Positions 1-8,046 of a DNA stretch of 64,000 nt are shown one piece after another. Numbering within the stretch: the stretch's first letter is position 1; every line of letters begins with the position of its first letter. This DNA is from Lentzea alba (GTDB lineage: Bacteria; Actinomycetota; Actinomycetes; Mycobacteriales; Pseudonocardiaceae). The stretch spans positions 150,638-214,637 of the forward strand of contig NZ_JAAMPJ010000018.1 in assembly GCF_011067745.1 (NCBI RefSeq), in the 5' to 3' direction. The notes under the pieces were generated by a model that was given only the letters and a program-made list of their open reading frames with translations, did no database searches and was not told where the DNA came from. Position numbers and translations under genes: made by a program.

Positions 1-2
1 CC

Positions 3-1829
3 AAGATCGCCGAACTCGTCGCGACGGCGTTGGCCGACGACACCGCGATGCGGCAGCTGCTCGCCGAGGCGGAGGACAACGCGGTGACCGAGCGAACGCG
101 CCTGCGTGCTCAGCTCGCGTTGGAGGACGAAGCCGAGAGGAATCCGGCCTTCGGTCGTGCGTTGCGGGCCGCGCTCGGGGACGACGCGTTTGTCGCGCCT
201 GTGTACATCGGCGCTCACGACGTTGCCGTGGTCGATGATGACGTCGACGTCGTGCAGCGGTTGTTCTTCGGTCGCGACGACGCCGAGCACGACATGGCGG
301 ACGGGTTGCTGCGGCAGGGTTTTCTGCGCACCACGGCCTACTCCGAGGTGGTGTCCGGACGCAAGACGCTGATCATCGGACGCAAGGGCTCCGGCAAGAG
401 CGCGATCTGCATGCACCTGGCGGAGAACGACGGCGGCACCGCGGTGGTCATCACGCCGGACGACGCCGCCGGCGACGAGCTGCGCCGTTTCGTGCTGGAC
501 GGGCTCACCACGGCGTCGGCGAAGGCGTTGTTGTGGCGCTACGTCTTCGCGGTGCAGACCGCCAGGTACCTGGTGCGGCACGCCTCCGGCGACGCGCACC
601 GGCGGACTCCGTCGTCGGTGGGGACGCTGGAGCGGTTCCTGCGGGACAACGGCGAGCTCAGCGAGGAAAGCCTCTACCACCGCGTCGTCCGGGCCGGGCG
701 CGGGTTGATGTCGTCGTTCTCGCTGGAGGCCTTCGGGGTCGCGGTGGCGGTCGAGAGGAACGGCGCCCCTGACGGTGTCAGCGCGTCCCGGCAGCTCGAC
801 GTCGTGGAAGCCGGGGTGCGGAAGGCCTTCCACGACCTCGGTTGCGCGGGCGACCACGGGCCGTTGCTGGTCATGGTCGACCAGCTCGAACAGGTGTGGT
901 CGGACGAGCCGGACACCGAAGCGCTCGTCATCGGGTTGCTGCTGGCGGGAAAGCACGCGGCGCTCACCTACGGTGGTGCGTTGCGGTGTGTCTTCTTCTT
1001 GCGCTCGGACATCTACGACACGCTGGACTTCAGCGACGCGGACAAGTTCCACAGCGACGAGATCCGCCTCAGCTGGACCGTGGGTTTGTTGCACGACTTG
1101 GCATTGGTGCGCGCCGGGGTGTCGCTCGGGCGCCGGCTGCTGCCGCACGAGTTGTGGGGTGAGGTCTTTCCCGAAACGGTGGCGGGTCAGCCCACCGCCG
1201 ACTACCTGTTCGCGCGCACTCTCCCGCGTCCGCGCGACGCGATCCAGTTCCTCAACCAGTGTCGCGACACCGCGGTGAGCAACGGCCACCGGCGGATCTC
1301 CGAGCGCGACGTCTTGGACGCCACGCTGGTGTTCTCCCGGTGGAAACTGCTCGATCTCGCGAAGGAGTACAGCGTCCGGTACCCGTTCCTCGGCGCGCTG
1401 CTCACCGTGTTCCGGGACGCGGGGCACGAACAGACGCGGACCTCCATCGCCGAGTTGTTCCAGCCGTTCCAAGAAGCTCTGCAGAGCCGGTACGAGGACT
1501 ACGCGCCGTTCTTCGACCCGGACGTGATCATCGAACTGCTGTTCTCGGTCGGGTTTCTCGGTGTCAGCCGCGAGGACAGGTACGTGTACTGGGGGACGAC
1601 TGAAACGCCGGTGCTGCCCTACGAGTCGGAGTTCTGCGTGCACCCGTGCTTCCGGCCCGCGCTCGGTGCCACGCGACCGGTCAATCCCACGGTGACCAAC
1701 AACTTCACCGGCAGCGTGGTCGGCCGGGTGGTACAGGCCAACACCATCCGCGGCGACATCGTCTACGGCAGTTTCAGCAACACCGACCCGGTGTTCCGGC
1801 GCTGGTGGCAACGCAAGAAGAAACCCTAG
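3..1829 (+). CDS. P-loop ATPase, Sll1717 family (5' end off window)
   Basis: The frame is open to the left edge, so the true start lies upstream; the first possible start inside the window is TTG at 30. Counting from that TTG, an acidic, probably helical N-terminal stretch (about 1-60) is followed by the family signature FFGRDDAEHD (79-88) and a Walker A motif GRKGSGKSA (117-125). The Walker B-like strand LLVMVDQLEQ is encoded near nt 864-893. This layout matches Sll1717-type STAND-like ATPases, which are found in bacterial conflict and signalling loci; no partner can be named. The last 45 residues carry the pattern GSVVGRVVQANTIRGDIVYG, a glycine-rich beta-type tail that I have seen as a linker or tail in actinobacterial NB-ARC and effector-associated proteins. 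The gene stops at TAG just before the TetR promoter. The family call is good; the cellular role is unknown. Confidence 0.75.
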   Translation, partial: KIAELVATALADDTAMRQLLAEAEDNAVTERTRLRAQLALEDEAERNPAFGRALRAALGDDAFVAPVYIGAHDVAVVDDDVDVVQRLFFGRDDAEHDMADGLLRQGFLRTTAYSEVVSGRKTLIIGRKGSGKSAICMHLAENDGGTAVVITPDDAAGDELRRFVLDGLTTASAKALLWRYVFAVQTARYLVRHASGDAHRRTPSSVGTLERFLRDNGELSEESLYHRVVRAGRGLMSSFSLEAFGVAVAVERNGAPDGVSASRQLDVVEAGVRKAFHDLGCAGDHGPLLVMVDQLEQVWSDEPDTEALVIGLLLAGKHAALTYGGALRCVFFLRSDIYDTLDFSDADKFHSDEIRLSWTVGLLHDLALVRAGVSLGRRLLPHELWGEVFPETVAGQPTADYLFARTLPRPRDAIQFLNQCRDTAVSNGHRRISERDVLDATLVFSRWKLLDLAKEYSVRYPFLGALLTVFRDAGHEQTRTSIAELFQPFQEALQSRYEDYAPFFDPDVIIELLFSVGFLGVSREDRYVYWGTTETPVLPYESEFCVHPCFRPALGATRPVNPTVTNNFTGSVVGRVVQANTIRGDIVYGSFSNTDPVFRRWWQRKKKP

Positions 1830-1835
1830 TCCGAA

Positions 1836-1872
1836 TCAAATGTTGAGAACATCTGAATGATGTGAGTATCCT
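1836..1872 (+). promoter_or_regulatory. TetR operon promoter with palindromic operator
   Basis: A 21-bp interrupted palindrome TCAaATGTTgagAACATcTGA spans 1836-1856. It contains a -35-like TTGAGA (1843-1848), 18 bp before a -10-like TATCCT (1867-1872). The first ATG downstream (1880) lies 7 nt after the -10, which predicts a leaderless mRNA. The same core and spacing recur in front of the histidine phosphatase at 5608 (28 of 33 positions identical). An autoregulatory TetR operator covering -35 is the natural reading; regulator binding is inferred. Confidence 0.7.
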
Positions 1873-1879
1873 TGCGGCC

Positions 1880-2932
1880 ATGGTGAGGCTAACCAGGGTG
1901 CAGCAGCAGGAGCGCACGCGTGCGTCCGTGCTGGCAGCGGCGAAGGAAGAGTTCACTGAGCACGGCTACGCCCTGGCGAAGATCGACCGGATCGCCGAGC
2001 GCGCCGAGCTGACCCGCGGGGCGGTGTACTCGAACTTTCCCAGCAAACGGGCGCTGTACCTGGCGGTGCTGATCGACCTGGTCGAGAGCACGCCGGCAAG
2101 CGCGGCGGCACCGCCCGTGTCGTTGGAAGAAGCACTGGGGGCGTTCGCCAGGACGTGGCTGGAGCGGTTGCCACTGGTCGGCGAGACGGCGTCGGGCGGA
2201 CGGCTGCAACTCCGCTCGCTCGCCGGTGTTTTCGACGACGACCACGGGCGCACGATGCTGGCACAGGTCGCGGCACTGGAGGCGTTGCTGCTCGGAGCCG
2301 CGCTGGAAGGCGGGACGCCGACGCGGAGGGTGCGGCTGGCGTCGCTGGTGCTCACCCTGCTGGGCGGCGCCGGTCAACTGGCCGAGACCGCGCCGGGTTC
2401 CGGTGATCCTTTCGACGTGGCGCTCGCGTGTCAGCACCTGGCCGGTCTCGATCTCGCGGACACCTGGGCGCCGCCGCACCTGGCGTTCGTCAAGCCGGCG
2501 CGCCCCTGCCGGGAGACCTGGGATCCGCCCGCGGATCTCGTCGATCGGGTGGGCGGGGGTCGGGTCGACCTCGCCGCCGACGGTCTGATCGCGGTGCTGG
2601 GAGCCGGTCGTCTCGGTGCGGCCGAGGAAGCCTTCCGGTCCGCCCGGACCGGTGAGCAGGTGACGGTGGTCGTCGTCGTGGGTGATGCCGCCGAGACCGG
2701 CCGGCTCCTGCGGCTCCGGATCGCCGACCTGACGGGGTGTCTGCGGCGCGTGCTTTCGTTGCCGTCACTGCGAATCGTGCTCGACGACAACGGCGTGGTG
2801 GCTGCCGCGCTCGGGCTCGCCGATGTCGGAGACGACACCGAAGCCGCGGTGCGCGTTCAGGGTGGGGTGATCGTCGCTCGGGCTCACGGGCGAGGTGCCG
2901 CGCACGCCGCGAATGCCGGGGTCAGCGCATGA
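1880..2932 (+). CDS. TetR/AcrR family regulator with extra C-terminal domain
   Basis: The N-terminal helix-turn-helix (about residues 10-60, with ELTRGAVYSNFPSKRALYLA) is a textbook TetR DNA-binding domain. At 350 residues the protein is much longer than a usual TetR (about 200). Residues about 200-350 form an alpha/beta region whose end (RIVLDDNGVVAAALGL, then VRVQGGVIVARAHG) resembles the last strands of a peroxiredoxin/thioredoxin fold, but it has no CxxC. An in-frame GTG at 1862 lies upstream of the -10 hexamer, so ATG 1880 is preferred as a leaderless start. The stop overlaps the next ATG by 4 nt (ATGA), indicating translational coupling. It probably represses its own operon and the facing phosphatase gene; the ligand is unknown. 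Confidence 0.8.
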   Translation: MVRLTRVQQQERTRASVLAAAKEEFTEHGYALAKIDRIAERAELTRGAVYSNFPSKRALYLAVLIDLVESTPASAAAPPVSLEEALGAFARTWLERLPLVGETASGGRLQLRSLAGVFDDDHGRTMLAQVAALEALLLGAALEGGTPTRRVRLASLVLTLLGGAGQLAETAPGSGDPFDVALACQHLAGLDLADTWAPPHLAFVKPARPCRETWDPPADLVDRVGGGRVDLAADGLIAVLGAGRLGAAEEAFRSARTGEQVTVVVVVGDAAETGRLLRLRIADLTGCLRRVLSLPSLRIVLDDNGVVAAALGLADVGDDTEAAVRVQGGVIVARAHGRGAAHAANAGVSA

Positions 2933-3519
2933 CCGTGCTGCACACCTTGCGCTGCATCGGATTCGCGGGTTGCCCGCGGATCGCCGGTGCGGTCGGCATG
3001 CCCGAGTCCGATGTGGAGTCGGAGCTGATCGACCTGGCGGTGGCCGGTCTCGTCACGCACCTGCCCGGCGAGTTCGGCGGGTGGGGCCTCACGGACGCCG
3101 GCCGGGTCGCGGACGCCGAGCGAAGCACCGGCGAACTGGAGTCGGCTGGCGCCCGTCCCGCTCTCACCGCGGCGTTCGACGGTTTCCTGGTGCTCAACCC
3201 GGAACTGCTCGACCTCTGCACGGCCTGGCAGCTGCGTTCGGCAGACGGTGTCATGATCGCCAACGACCACCGCGACCGGTCCTACGACGCCCGCGTGCTC
3301 GCCCGGTTCGCCGAGTTCCACGAGCGCGCCGTCGTCGTCTGCCACGAGCTGTCCGCCGCCCTGCCTCGCTTCGACCGCTACCGGATCCGTCTCGCCGAAG
3401 CCCTGAAACGCGCCGACGCGGGCGAACTGGGTTACGTGGCCGACGACATCGGGTCGTACCACTCCGTGTGGGCCGAACTGCACGAAGACCTGCTCGCCAC
3501 GCTCGGAATCCCGCGATGA
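2929..3519 (+). CDS. Winged-helix-like hypothetical protein
   Basis: A protein of 196 residues lying between the TetR gene and the PPDK-like gene, with 4-nt ATGA overlaps at both ends. Residues 1-65 have the spacing of a winged helix: helices around AGAVGMPESDVESELIDLAV, then a turn and GGWGLTDAGR, as in MarR/PadR-like proteins. The rest is helical, rich in charged residues, and has no catalytic motif I recognise. Its place inside the operon suggests that it works with the PPDK-like enzyme, as a regulatory subunit or DNA-binding cofactor. That is inference from position only. No signal peptide or membrane segment is visible. Confidence 0.6.
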   Translation: MTVLHTLRCIGFAGCPRIAGAVGMPESDVESELIDLAVAGLVTHLPGEFGGWGLTDAGRVADAERSTGELESAGARPALTAAFDGFLVLNPELLDLCTAWQLRSADGVMIANDHRDRSYDARVLARFAEFHERAVVVCHELSAALPRFDRYRIRLAEALKRADAGELGYVADDIGSYHSVWAELHEDLLATLGIPR

Positions 3520-4838
3520 AGTGGATCCGGCCGCTCTCCGCCCAGATCGACGAACCCGCGGAGGTGGTGGGCGGCAAGGCACACGGCCTGCTGGTGTTGC
3601 ACCGGCTGGGTTTGCCGGTGCCGCCGGCGTTCGTGATCACCACCGAGGCGTGCCGCGCGTTCCTGCGTGACGGCCGCTTCCCCGACGGGCTCAGCGACGA
3701 GCTCGCCCTCGCCCGGCGTGACATCGCCGGCGCCGCGGTGTCCGTTCGGTCCGGCGCCGGCGTCTCGATGCCCGGCATGATGAACACGATGCTGAACGTC
3801 GACCGGGACCTGGAACAGGCCGTCGCGAGCGTCTTCTCGTCGTGGCACACCCCACGCGCCCGCACCTATCGCGAGCTGCACGACATCCCGCACGACCTGG
3901 GCACCGCCGTCATCGTCCAGGCGATGGTCCTCGGCGACCGCGACGAGCACAGCGGCACCGGTGTCGCCTTCAGCCGCGACCCCAACACCGGCGCTCCTGC
4001 CCCATTTGGCGAAGTCCTTTTCGGACACCAGGGCGACGCCGTCGTCTCCGGCGCGGCACTGACCGAACCCCTGCAGCACCTCGCCGACCGAGAACCGTTG
4101 GTGTGGAACGGTTTGCTCGACGCCTTGCACCGAATCGAAGCCCATTACCGCGACGCTTGCTACGTCGAGTTCACCTACGAGTCAGGCGAACTCTGGCTGC
4201 TGCAGGTCCGCCCAGGCAGATTCGCCGGCGCCGCCGCCGTCCGCCTCGCCACCGACCTGGCCGACGAAGGCGTGATCGACCGCCACACGGCACTGCTCAG
4301 GGTTTCACCGCAGCACCTCCGGCACGTCCACACCCCGCGCATGGCCGCGGAGCACGTCCTGGCCAGAGGACTGGGCGCCTGCCCGGGCGTCACGACGGGC
4401 CGGGTGGCCACCACGACCGACAGCGCGGTACGCCTGGCCGCCGCCGGCCCGGTAGTCCTGGTGCGCCCGGAAACCTCGCCGCACGACATGCGCGGTCTGG
4501 CCGCCGCCACCGGCATCGTCACCGCCCGCGGTGGCCCCGCCAGCCACGCCGCGGTGGTGGCCCGTGCGATGGGAAAGCCCGCTGTGGTGGGAATCGCCGA
4601 CCTCGTCGTGGACAAGGGCTCGCTGCACATCGGCGGACACACCGTCGCCGAAGGCACCGTCATCACCATCGACGGCACCAGCGGCGAGGTGGCCCTGGGC
4701 AGCCAACCCACCGTCACCACGACCGCACACACTCACCTGACCCGGCTACTCACGTGGGCCGACGACGTGTCCGGCAACCACACCGACCGAGACGAAGCCG
4801 AACGCCTAACCGCCGCCCACGCGGCCCTCCGCACCTAA
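3516..4838 (+). CDS. Short pyruvate-phosphate-dikinase-like phosphotransferase
   Basis: The 440-residue protein begins with the ATP-grasp part of the PPDK/PEP-synthase family: VVGGKAHGL, VSVRSGAGVSMPGMMNTMLN, and GTAVIVQAMVLGDRDEHSGT. It ends with the swivelling phosphohistidine domain (TARGGPASHAAVVARAMGKP, catalytic His344). The C-terminal PEP/pyruvate-binding TIM barrel of true PPDK (about 870 residues in all) is absent, although the frame is intact and ends normally. The protein could thus make a phospho-His from ATP but must pass the phosphate to another acceptor, as rifampicin phosphotransferases do with an inserted substrate domain. Start ATG 3516 overlaps the previous stop by 4 nt. 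It belongs to the TetR operon; the facing phosphatase gene carries the same operator. The domain call is sure; the substrate is unknown. Confidence 0.8.
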   Translation: MKWIRPLSAQIDEPAEVVGGKAHGLLVLHRLGLPVPPAFVITTEACRAFLRDGRFPDGLSDELALARRDIAGAAVSVRSGAGVSMPGMMNTMLNVDRDLEQAVASVFSSWHTPRARTYRELHDIPHDLGTAVIVQAMVLGDRDEHSGTGVAFSRDPNTGAPAPFGEVLFGHQGDAVVSGAALTEPLQHLADREPLVWNGLLDALHRIEAHYRDACYVEFTYESGELWLLQVRPGRFAGAAAVRLATDLADEGVIDRHTALLRVSPQHLRHVHTPRMAAEHVLARGLGACPGVTTGRVATTTDSAVRLAAAGPVVLVRPETSPHDMRGLAAATGIVTARGGPASHAAVVARAMGKPAVVGIADLVVDKGSLHIGGHTVAEGTVITIDGTSGEVALGSQPTVTTTAHTHLTRLLTWADDVSGNHTDRDEAERLTAAHAALRT

Positions 4839-4895
4839 ACCCGAATCTCGAAGCGCACCCGTTCACTCACACCAACCCCACCAGCCCCATTTTTC

Positions 4896-4963
4896 GACAC
4901 GCGGGGACCTTTCGTTCGCTCTGACAGTACGAAGGCGCCCCGCGTGCCCGTTGGCAAGCGGGG
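4896..4963 (+). repeat. Dispersed ~70-bp hairpin repeat, copy 1
   Basis: Lies between two convergent genes. It contains CACGCGGGG ... CCCCGCGTG arms and then TTGGCAAGCGGGG. It aligns with the reverse complement of 40139-40207: GACACGCGGGGA, CTTTCGTTC, CCCCGCGTGC and GGCAAGCGGGG are shared, with one length difference in the loop. Both copies lie at convergent gene ends, so a bidirectional terminator or a small REP/MITE-like element is likely. Confidence 0.6.
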
Positions 4964-5020
4964 TGGGGTTGCGGAGCGTGGTGGTCGTGGCGCCGCTTCA
5001 CCCGAAGGTGTGGGCACGGG

Positions 5021-5608
5021 TTAAGGCCGCACGGTGGCGCCGAAACCTGTCCATCGCAGGTCGGGTGGAAGGTGGCCCATGTCGTTGTAGAGCACCAAAG
5101 TCGGCGCCAGGCCGGAGCGGTGCTCGATCACCGTCAACGCCGCGTTCCCGCAGTTCAGCTCCAGCCACCGCACCGGCGGCGCGTCGAGCGCGTGCCGCAC
5201 CAGCCAGGCCACCGGATAGGCGTGTGTCACCAGGACCTCGTGCGTCTCGACGTCGGCCGGACGAGCAAACCTGCTGATCAACGCCTCGGCACTGCGCGCG
5301 CCGGCCGCGGCTTCCGCAGCGTCGTACCCGTCGAAGAACCCCGCCCACGCGGCAGGCGGGTGCTCGGGCACGTACGGCACGTGGTCGACGAGCTCGACCG
5401 CCTCGCGCACCGGCACACCCGGCAGTTGGTCGCCCATCACCTGTGCCGACCGCACCGCCCGTGGCAGGGGCGAGTGCCAGATGACGTCGATCGGCAGGCA
5501 CGCAAGGCGTTCGCCGAGGAGGTGCGATTGACGCCGCCCGGCCTCGGTCAGCTCGCCGAACGGGTCCGCCGCGCCGTGCCGCACCACGTACAGGTGCCGA
5601 GTCGCCAT
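5021..5608 (-). CDS. Histidine phosphatase (phosphoglycerate mutase superfamily)
   Basis: A 195-residue protein with the catalytic RHG motif at residues 10-12 (YVVRHGAADP) and the second catalytic histidine in LVTHAYPV. It also has the usual SPLPRAVRSAQV phosphate-binding segment. It would hydrolyse a phosphoester through a phosphohistidine intermediate, probably in the cytoplasm; no signal peptide is visible. ATG 5608 lies 6 nt after a -10-like TATCCT, so a leaderless transcript is expected from its own promoter, whose operator matches that of the TetR operon. It faces the TetR operon tail to tail across the hairpin repeat. Co-regulation with the PPDK-like enzyme suggests opposite steps on the same phosphorylated compound (inference). 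Confidence 0.85.
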   Translation of the reverse strand: MATRHLYVVRHGAADPFGELTEAGRRQSHLLGERLACLPIDVIWHSPLPRAVRSAQVMGDQLPGVPVREAVELVDHVPYVPEHPPAAWAGFFDGYDAAEAAAGARSAEALISRFARPADVETHEVLVTHAYPVAWLVRHALDAPPVRWLELNCGNAALTVIEHRSGLAPTLVLYNDMGHLPPDLRWTGFGATVRP

Positions 5609-5614
5609 GATATC

Positions 5615-5651
5615 AGGATACTGCCGTCATCCAGATGTTCACAACATCCGA
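5615..5651 (-). promoter_or_regulatory. Second copy of the TetR-type operator/promoter
   Basis: Read on the minus strand: ATGTTgtgAACAT (5647-5635) containing -35-like TTGTGA, 18 bp, then -10-like TATCCT (5620-5615), and ATG 6 nt later. It is identical to the TetR operon promoter at 28 of 33 aligned positions, including the operator-to-(-10) distance. It lies over the stop codon of the upstream glycosyltransferase, so the phosphatase can be expressed separately from that gene. Confidence 0.7.
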
Positions 5652-6745
5652 TCGTGTTTCTCGAAGAGCGCTTCGAAGGCGTCGAGCACGGCGGGGACGC
5701 TGAACTTCACCGCGGCCGTGCCGTCGGAGACCGGGGGCTCGTCGCGCAGTGATCGCAGCCCTGAGGTGATGGCGGCCGCGTCGCCTGGGGGCACGATGAG
5801 CCCGAAACCCGTCTCCCGCACGGGAATGCGCACGCCGGGCAGGTCGCTCGCCAGCACCGGCACCCCTGCCAGCATGGCGACGACCTGCACGATGCCGAAC
5901 GCCTCGAAGGCGTTCACGGAGGGCAGCGCGAACACGTCGAGGGAGGCGTAGAAGTCGCCGAGGTCCTCGTCGGGCACGAACCCCAGCAGCTTGATCCGCG
6001 GGTCTCCGTCGACGTGCGCGCGCACGCGGGCGATGACGCTGCCCCCCGCGACGTTGCCGAAGTCGCCGCCGATCAGCAGGCGCGCGGACGGGTCGTCGAG
6101 TGCTCGAAAGCCGTCGACCAGGTGCTCGACACCCTTCTCCTCCACGATCCGGCCGAGGAAGCCCACGTGCAGGCCATCTCCGTCGCGGAACCGCGGCACG
6201 CCCGCGGGCACCGGGCGGCAAGGCGGCGGCACGGTGGCCAGGTGCGGCTGGATCGACGGCCACAGCCTGCTCTCCCGCGCGTAGTCCTCGCTCGTCGCCA
6301 CGACGGCGGCCGCGCGGCGCATCGCCAGCCGGCTGGACGCGTCGATCACCTTGCCCTGCACCGAGTTCACCAGGCCGGGTGGCAGGCTGACGTCGCAGTG
6401 GTAGGTCACGACGACCGGGCACTTCGCCAGCGCCGCCACCGGGCCCGCCTCCAGCATCGGCAGGTGGAGGTTGAGCACGCGAGCGTTCGCCGAGGCCTCA
6501 CGCACCATCGTGGCGAACGCCGGGCTGATCACTCCCTTGCCGAACCGGGCGAGCACCGGTGCGCGGCTCACCCGCACACCGTTGATCGTCTCCTCGTGCG
6601 GCAGCGACGGGTCGTGCCGGGTCGTGATCACGCGGACGCGTTTTCCGCGCTCGGCGAGCCCCTCCGCGACGTCCCGCGCGAAGTTGGTCAGGCCCGACAC
6701 GTACGGCGTGTAGTAGGTCAGGGCGATGACGAGGTCGTCGAGCAC
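5639..6745 (-). CDS. GT4-type glycosyltransferase
   Basis: A 368-residue GT-B fold enzyme. The N-terminal Rossmann half starts with LVIALTYYTPYVSGLTNFAR; the C-terminal donor half has GFLGRIVEEKGVEHLVDGF and then the sugar-nucleotide site EAFGIVQVVAMLAGVPVLAS. In the canonical EX7E motif of GT4 enzymes the second Glu is replaced by Val here. GTG 6745 is chosen because a GGAGAG ribosome site precedes it at the right distance; the frame is open further upstream but only inside the next gene. It overlaps the flippase gene end by 28 nt, so the two are coupled. It likely adds a sugar to a lipid-linked or surface glycan on the cytoplasmic face of the membrane; donor and acceptor are unknown. Confidence 0.8.
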   Translation of the reverse strand: MLDDLVIALTYYTPYVSGLTNFARDVAEGLAERGKRVRVITTRHDPSLPHEETINGVRVSRAPVLARFGKGVISPAFATMVREASANARVLNLHLPMLEAGPVAALAKCPVVVTYHCDVSLPPGLVNSVQGKVIDASSRLAMRRAAAVVATSEDYARESRLWPSIQPHLATVPPPCRPVPAGVPRFRDGDGLHVGFLGRIVEEKGVEHLVDGFRALDDPSARLLIGGDFGNVAGGSVIARVRAHVDGDPRIKLLGFVPDEDLGDFYASLDVFALPSVNAFEAFGIVQVVAMLAGVPVLASDLPGVRIPVRETGFGLIVPPGDAAAITSGLRSLRDEPPVSDGTAAVKFSVPAVLDAFEALFEKHDRML

Positions 6746-7902
6746 AGTTCGCTCTCCTGTCGTGGGGTGATGAGCAGCAGCCGGACTCCGGCGAGCCAGC
6801 CGGCCAGGGAACCGGCGAGGAACGCGATCTCCGCGCGCAGCAACAGATCTGGGATCACGGCGAACGTCACCGCCGCCGTCGCGACGCCGGCCAGCCAGCT
6901 CCACGCGACCCGGCTGTGCAGCGCGCCCGCGACCAGTGCCTGCGTGGTGACGATCAGCCCGAGGTGGGCGACGACGCCGAGCGCGATCAGCGCGAGGTCC
7001 ACAGAGGACACGCGGTAGAGGTGCCCGAACACGAGCCGCACCAGCCAGGGGCCGAACGTGAACGCCACCGCGACGCCGGCGGCAGCGGTCAGCGCGAGCA
7101 CGGAAGCCAACCGCGTCAGGACGGTGCGTGCCGGCTTCCCGCCGATCACCGGCAGCAGCGCCGTCTGCAACGGAACCGCGACGAACAACGGGATCCGTGC
7201 GAGCAGGAAGGCCGCGAGGAACGCACCGGCCTGGGCCCGTTCGTCCGGAGCGGCGATCGCGGTCACCAGGACCGGGACACCGTTGAGCAGCAGCTGCGCG
7301 CAGATGGATCCGACCAGCAACGGCGACACCGCCCGTGCGATGTCGCGCACGGGCACCTCACTGTCTCCCTGCCACCAGATGCCGGCCAGCACGGGCAGGT
7401 GTGCCACCGCGACCGCCGCCACGAGGGTCCACTCGAACTGCGCGCTCGTCGTGGCTCCGAGCCACCCTGCCAGAAGCGCGAACGCCACGCGCAAAGCGGT
7501 GTCGATCACGAGCAGCCCGCCGTGCCACGCCAGCTTCCCGCTGCCGATCAGCCAGCCGCGCACCAGGAACTGCCCCGCGGACAGGAAGCACAGCACCACC
7601 ACGGCAGGCGACACGAACACCGCCAGCGCGCCCACGGCGACGGCCATGGCGAGCGCGACCACGGCGGCCGGACGTAGCGCGTGAGGGCCGAGGCGCGCCA
7701 GTTCCTGTTCCACCGGGAGGAAAGCACCGAACCCGACGAGCAGCGCGATCGACCAGAACGCGCCGAAGTCGCTGTACTCCGCGGGTGAGACGTTGCGTGC
7801 GACAACCGCGAGGTAGGTGTTGACCAGAAGGCCGGACAGGACGACGCACACCCCGACGAAACCGAGTGCACGGACCATGTGCGGCACAGTATCGGCCGCC
7901 AT
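6718..7902 (-). CDS. Polysaccharide flippase-like multispanning membrane protein
   Basis: About 394 residues with roughly 10-12 hydrophobic helices (for example VVALAMAVAVGALAVFVSPA and LALIALGVVAHLGLIVTTQA). The layout matches the MATE/Wzx-like flippase superfamily (polysaccharide biosynthesis protein). It probably moves a lipid-linked glycan made with the overlapping glycosyltransferase across the membrane. Two starts are reasonable: ATG 7902 (used) and ATG 7878. The latter follows a -10-like GATACT by 9 nt and would begin directly before the first helix. It is divergent from the arabinosyltransferase cluster, which suggests a shared role in envelope building. The superfamily call is good; the transported lipid is not deducible. 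Confidence 0.65.
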   Translation of the reverse strand: MAADTVPHMVRALGFVGVCVVLSGLLVNTYLAVVARNVSPAEYSDFGAFWSIALLVGFGAFLPVEQELARLGPHALRPAAVVALAMAVAVGALAVFVSPAVVVLCFLSAGQFLVRGWLIGSGKLAWHGGLLVIDTALRVAFALLAGWLGATTSAQFEWTLVAAVAVAHLPVLAGIWWQGDSEVPVRDIARAVSPLLVGSICAQLLLNGVPVLVTAIAAPDERAQAGAFLAAFLLARIPLFVAVPLQTALLPVIGGKPARTVLTRLASVLALTAAAGVAVAFTFGPWLVRLVFGHLYRVSSVDLALIALGVVAHLGLIVTTQALVAGALHSRVAWSWLAGVATAAVTFAVIPDLLLRAEIAFLAGSLAGWLAGVRLLLITPRQESELCSTTSSSP

Positions 7903-8046
7903 TTGGCGGTTTTCCCGTCCGTAACGGGAATCCGGGGTATGGCAACGCAGATGTAGCAAAGCGCGGCGCGCTCGGGCCCTTCGCGTAACGGGCGGTGGCT
8001 AGCTTCTGACGCCTCGCCCATCCGAACCCCCCTAGGACATCGGCGC
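7903..8046. promoter_or_regulatory. Divergent promoter region of the envelope genes
   Basis: Separates the flippase (minus) from emb (plus). It holds two exact copies of the 9-mer CGTAACGGG (7920-7928 and 7984-7992, 64 bp apart). The first is also part of a small inverted repeat CCCGTccgtaACGGG. An AGGA ribosome site (about 8034) precedes the GTG at 8047. The 9-mers are candidate regulator sites; nothing more can be claimed. Confidence 0.35.
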
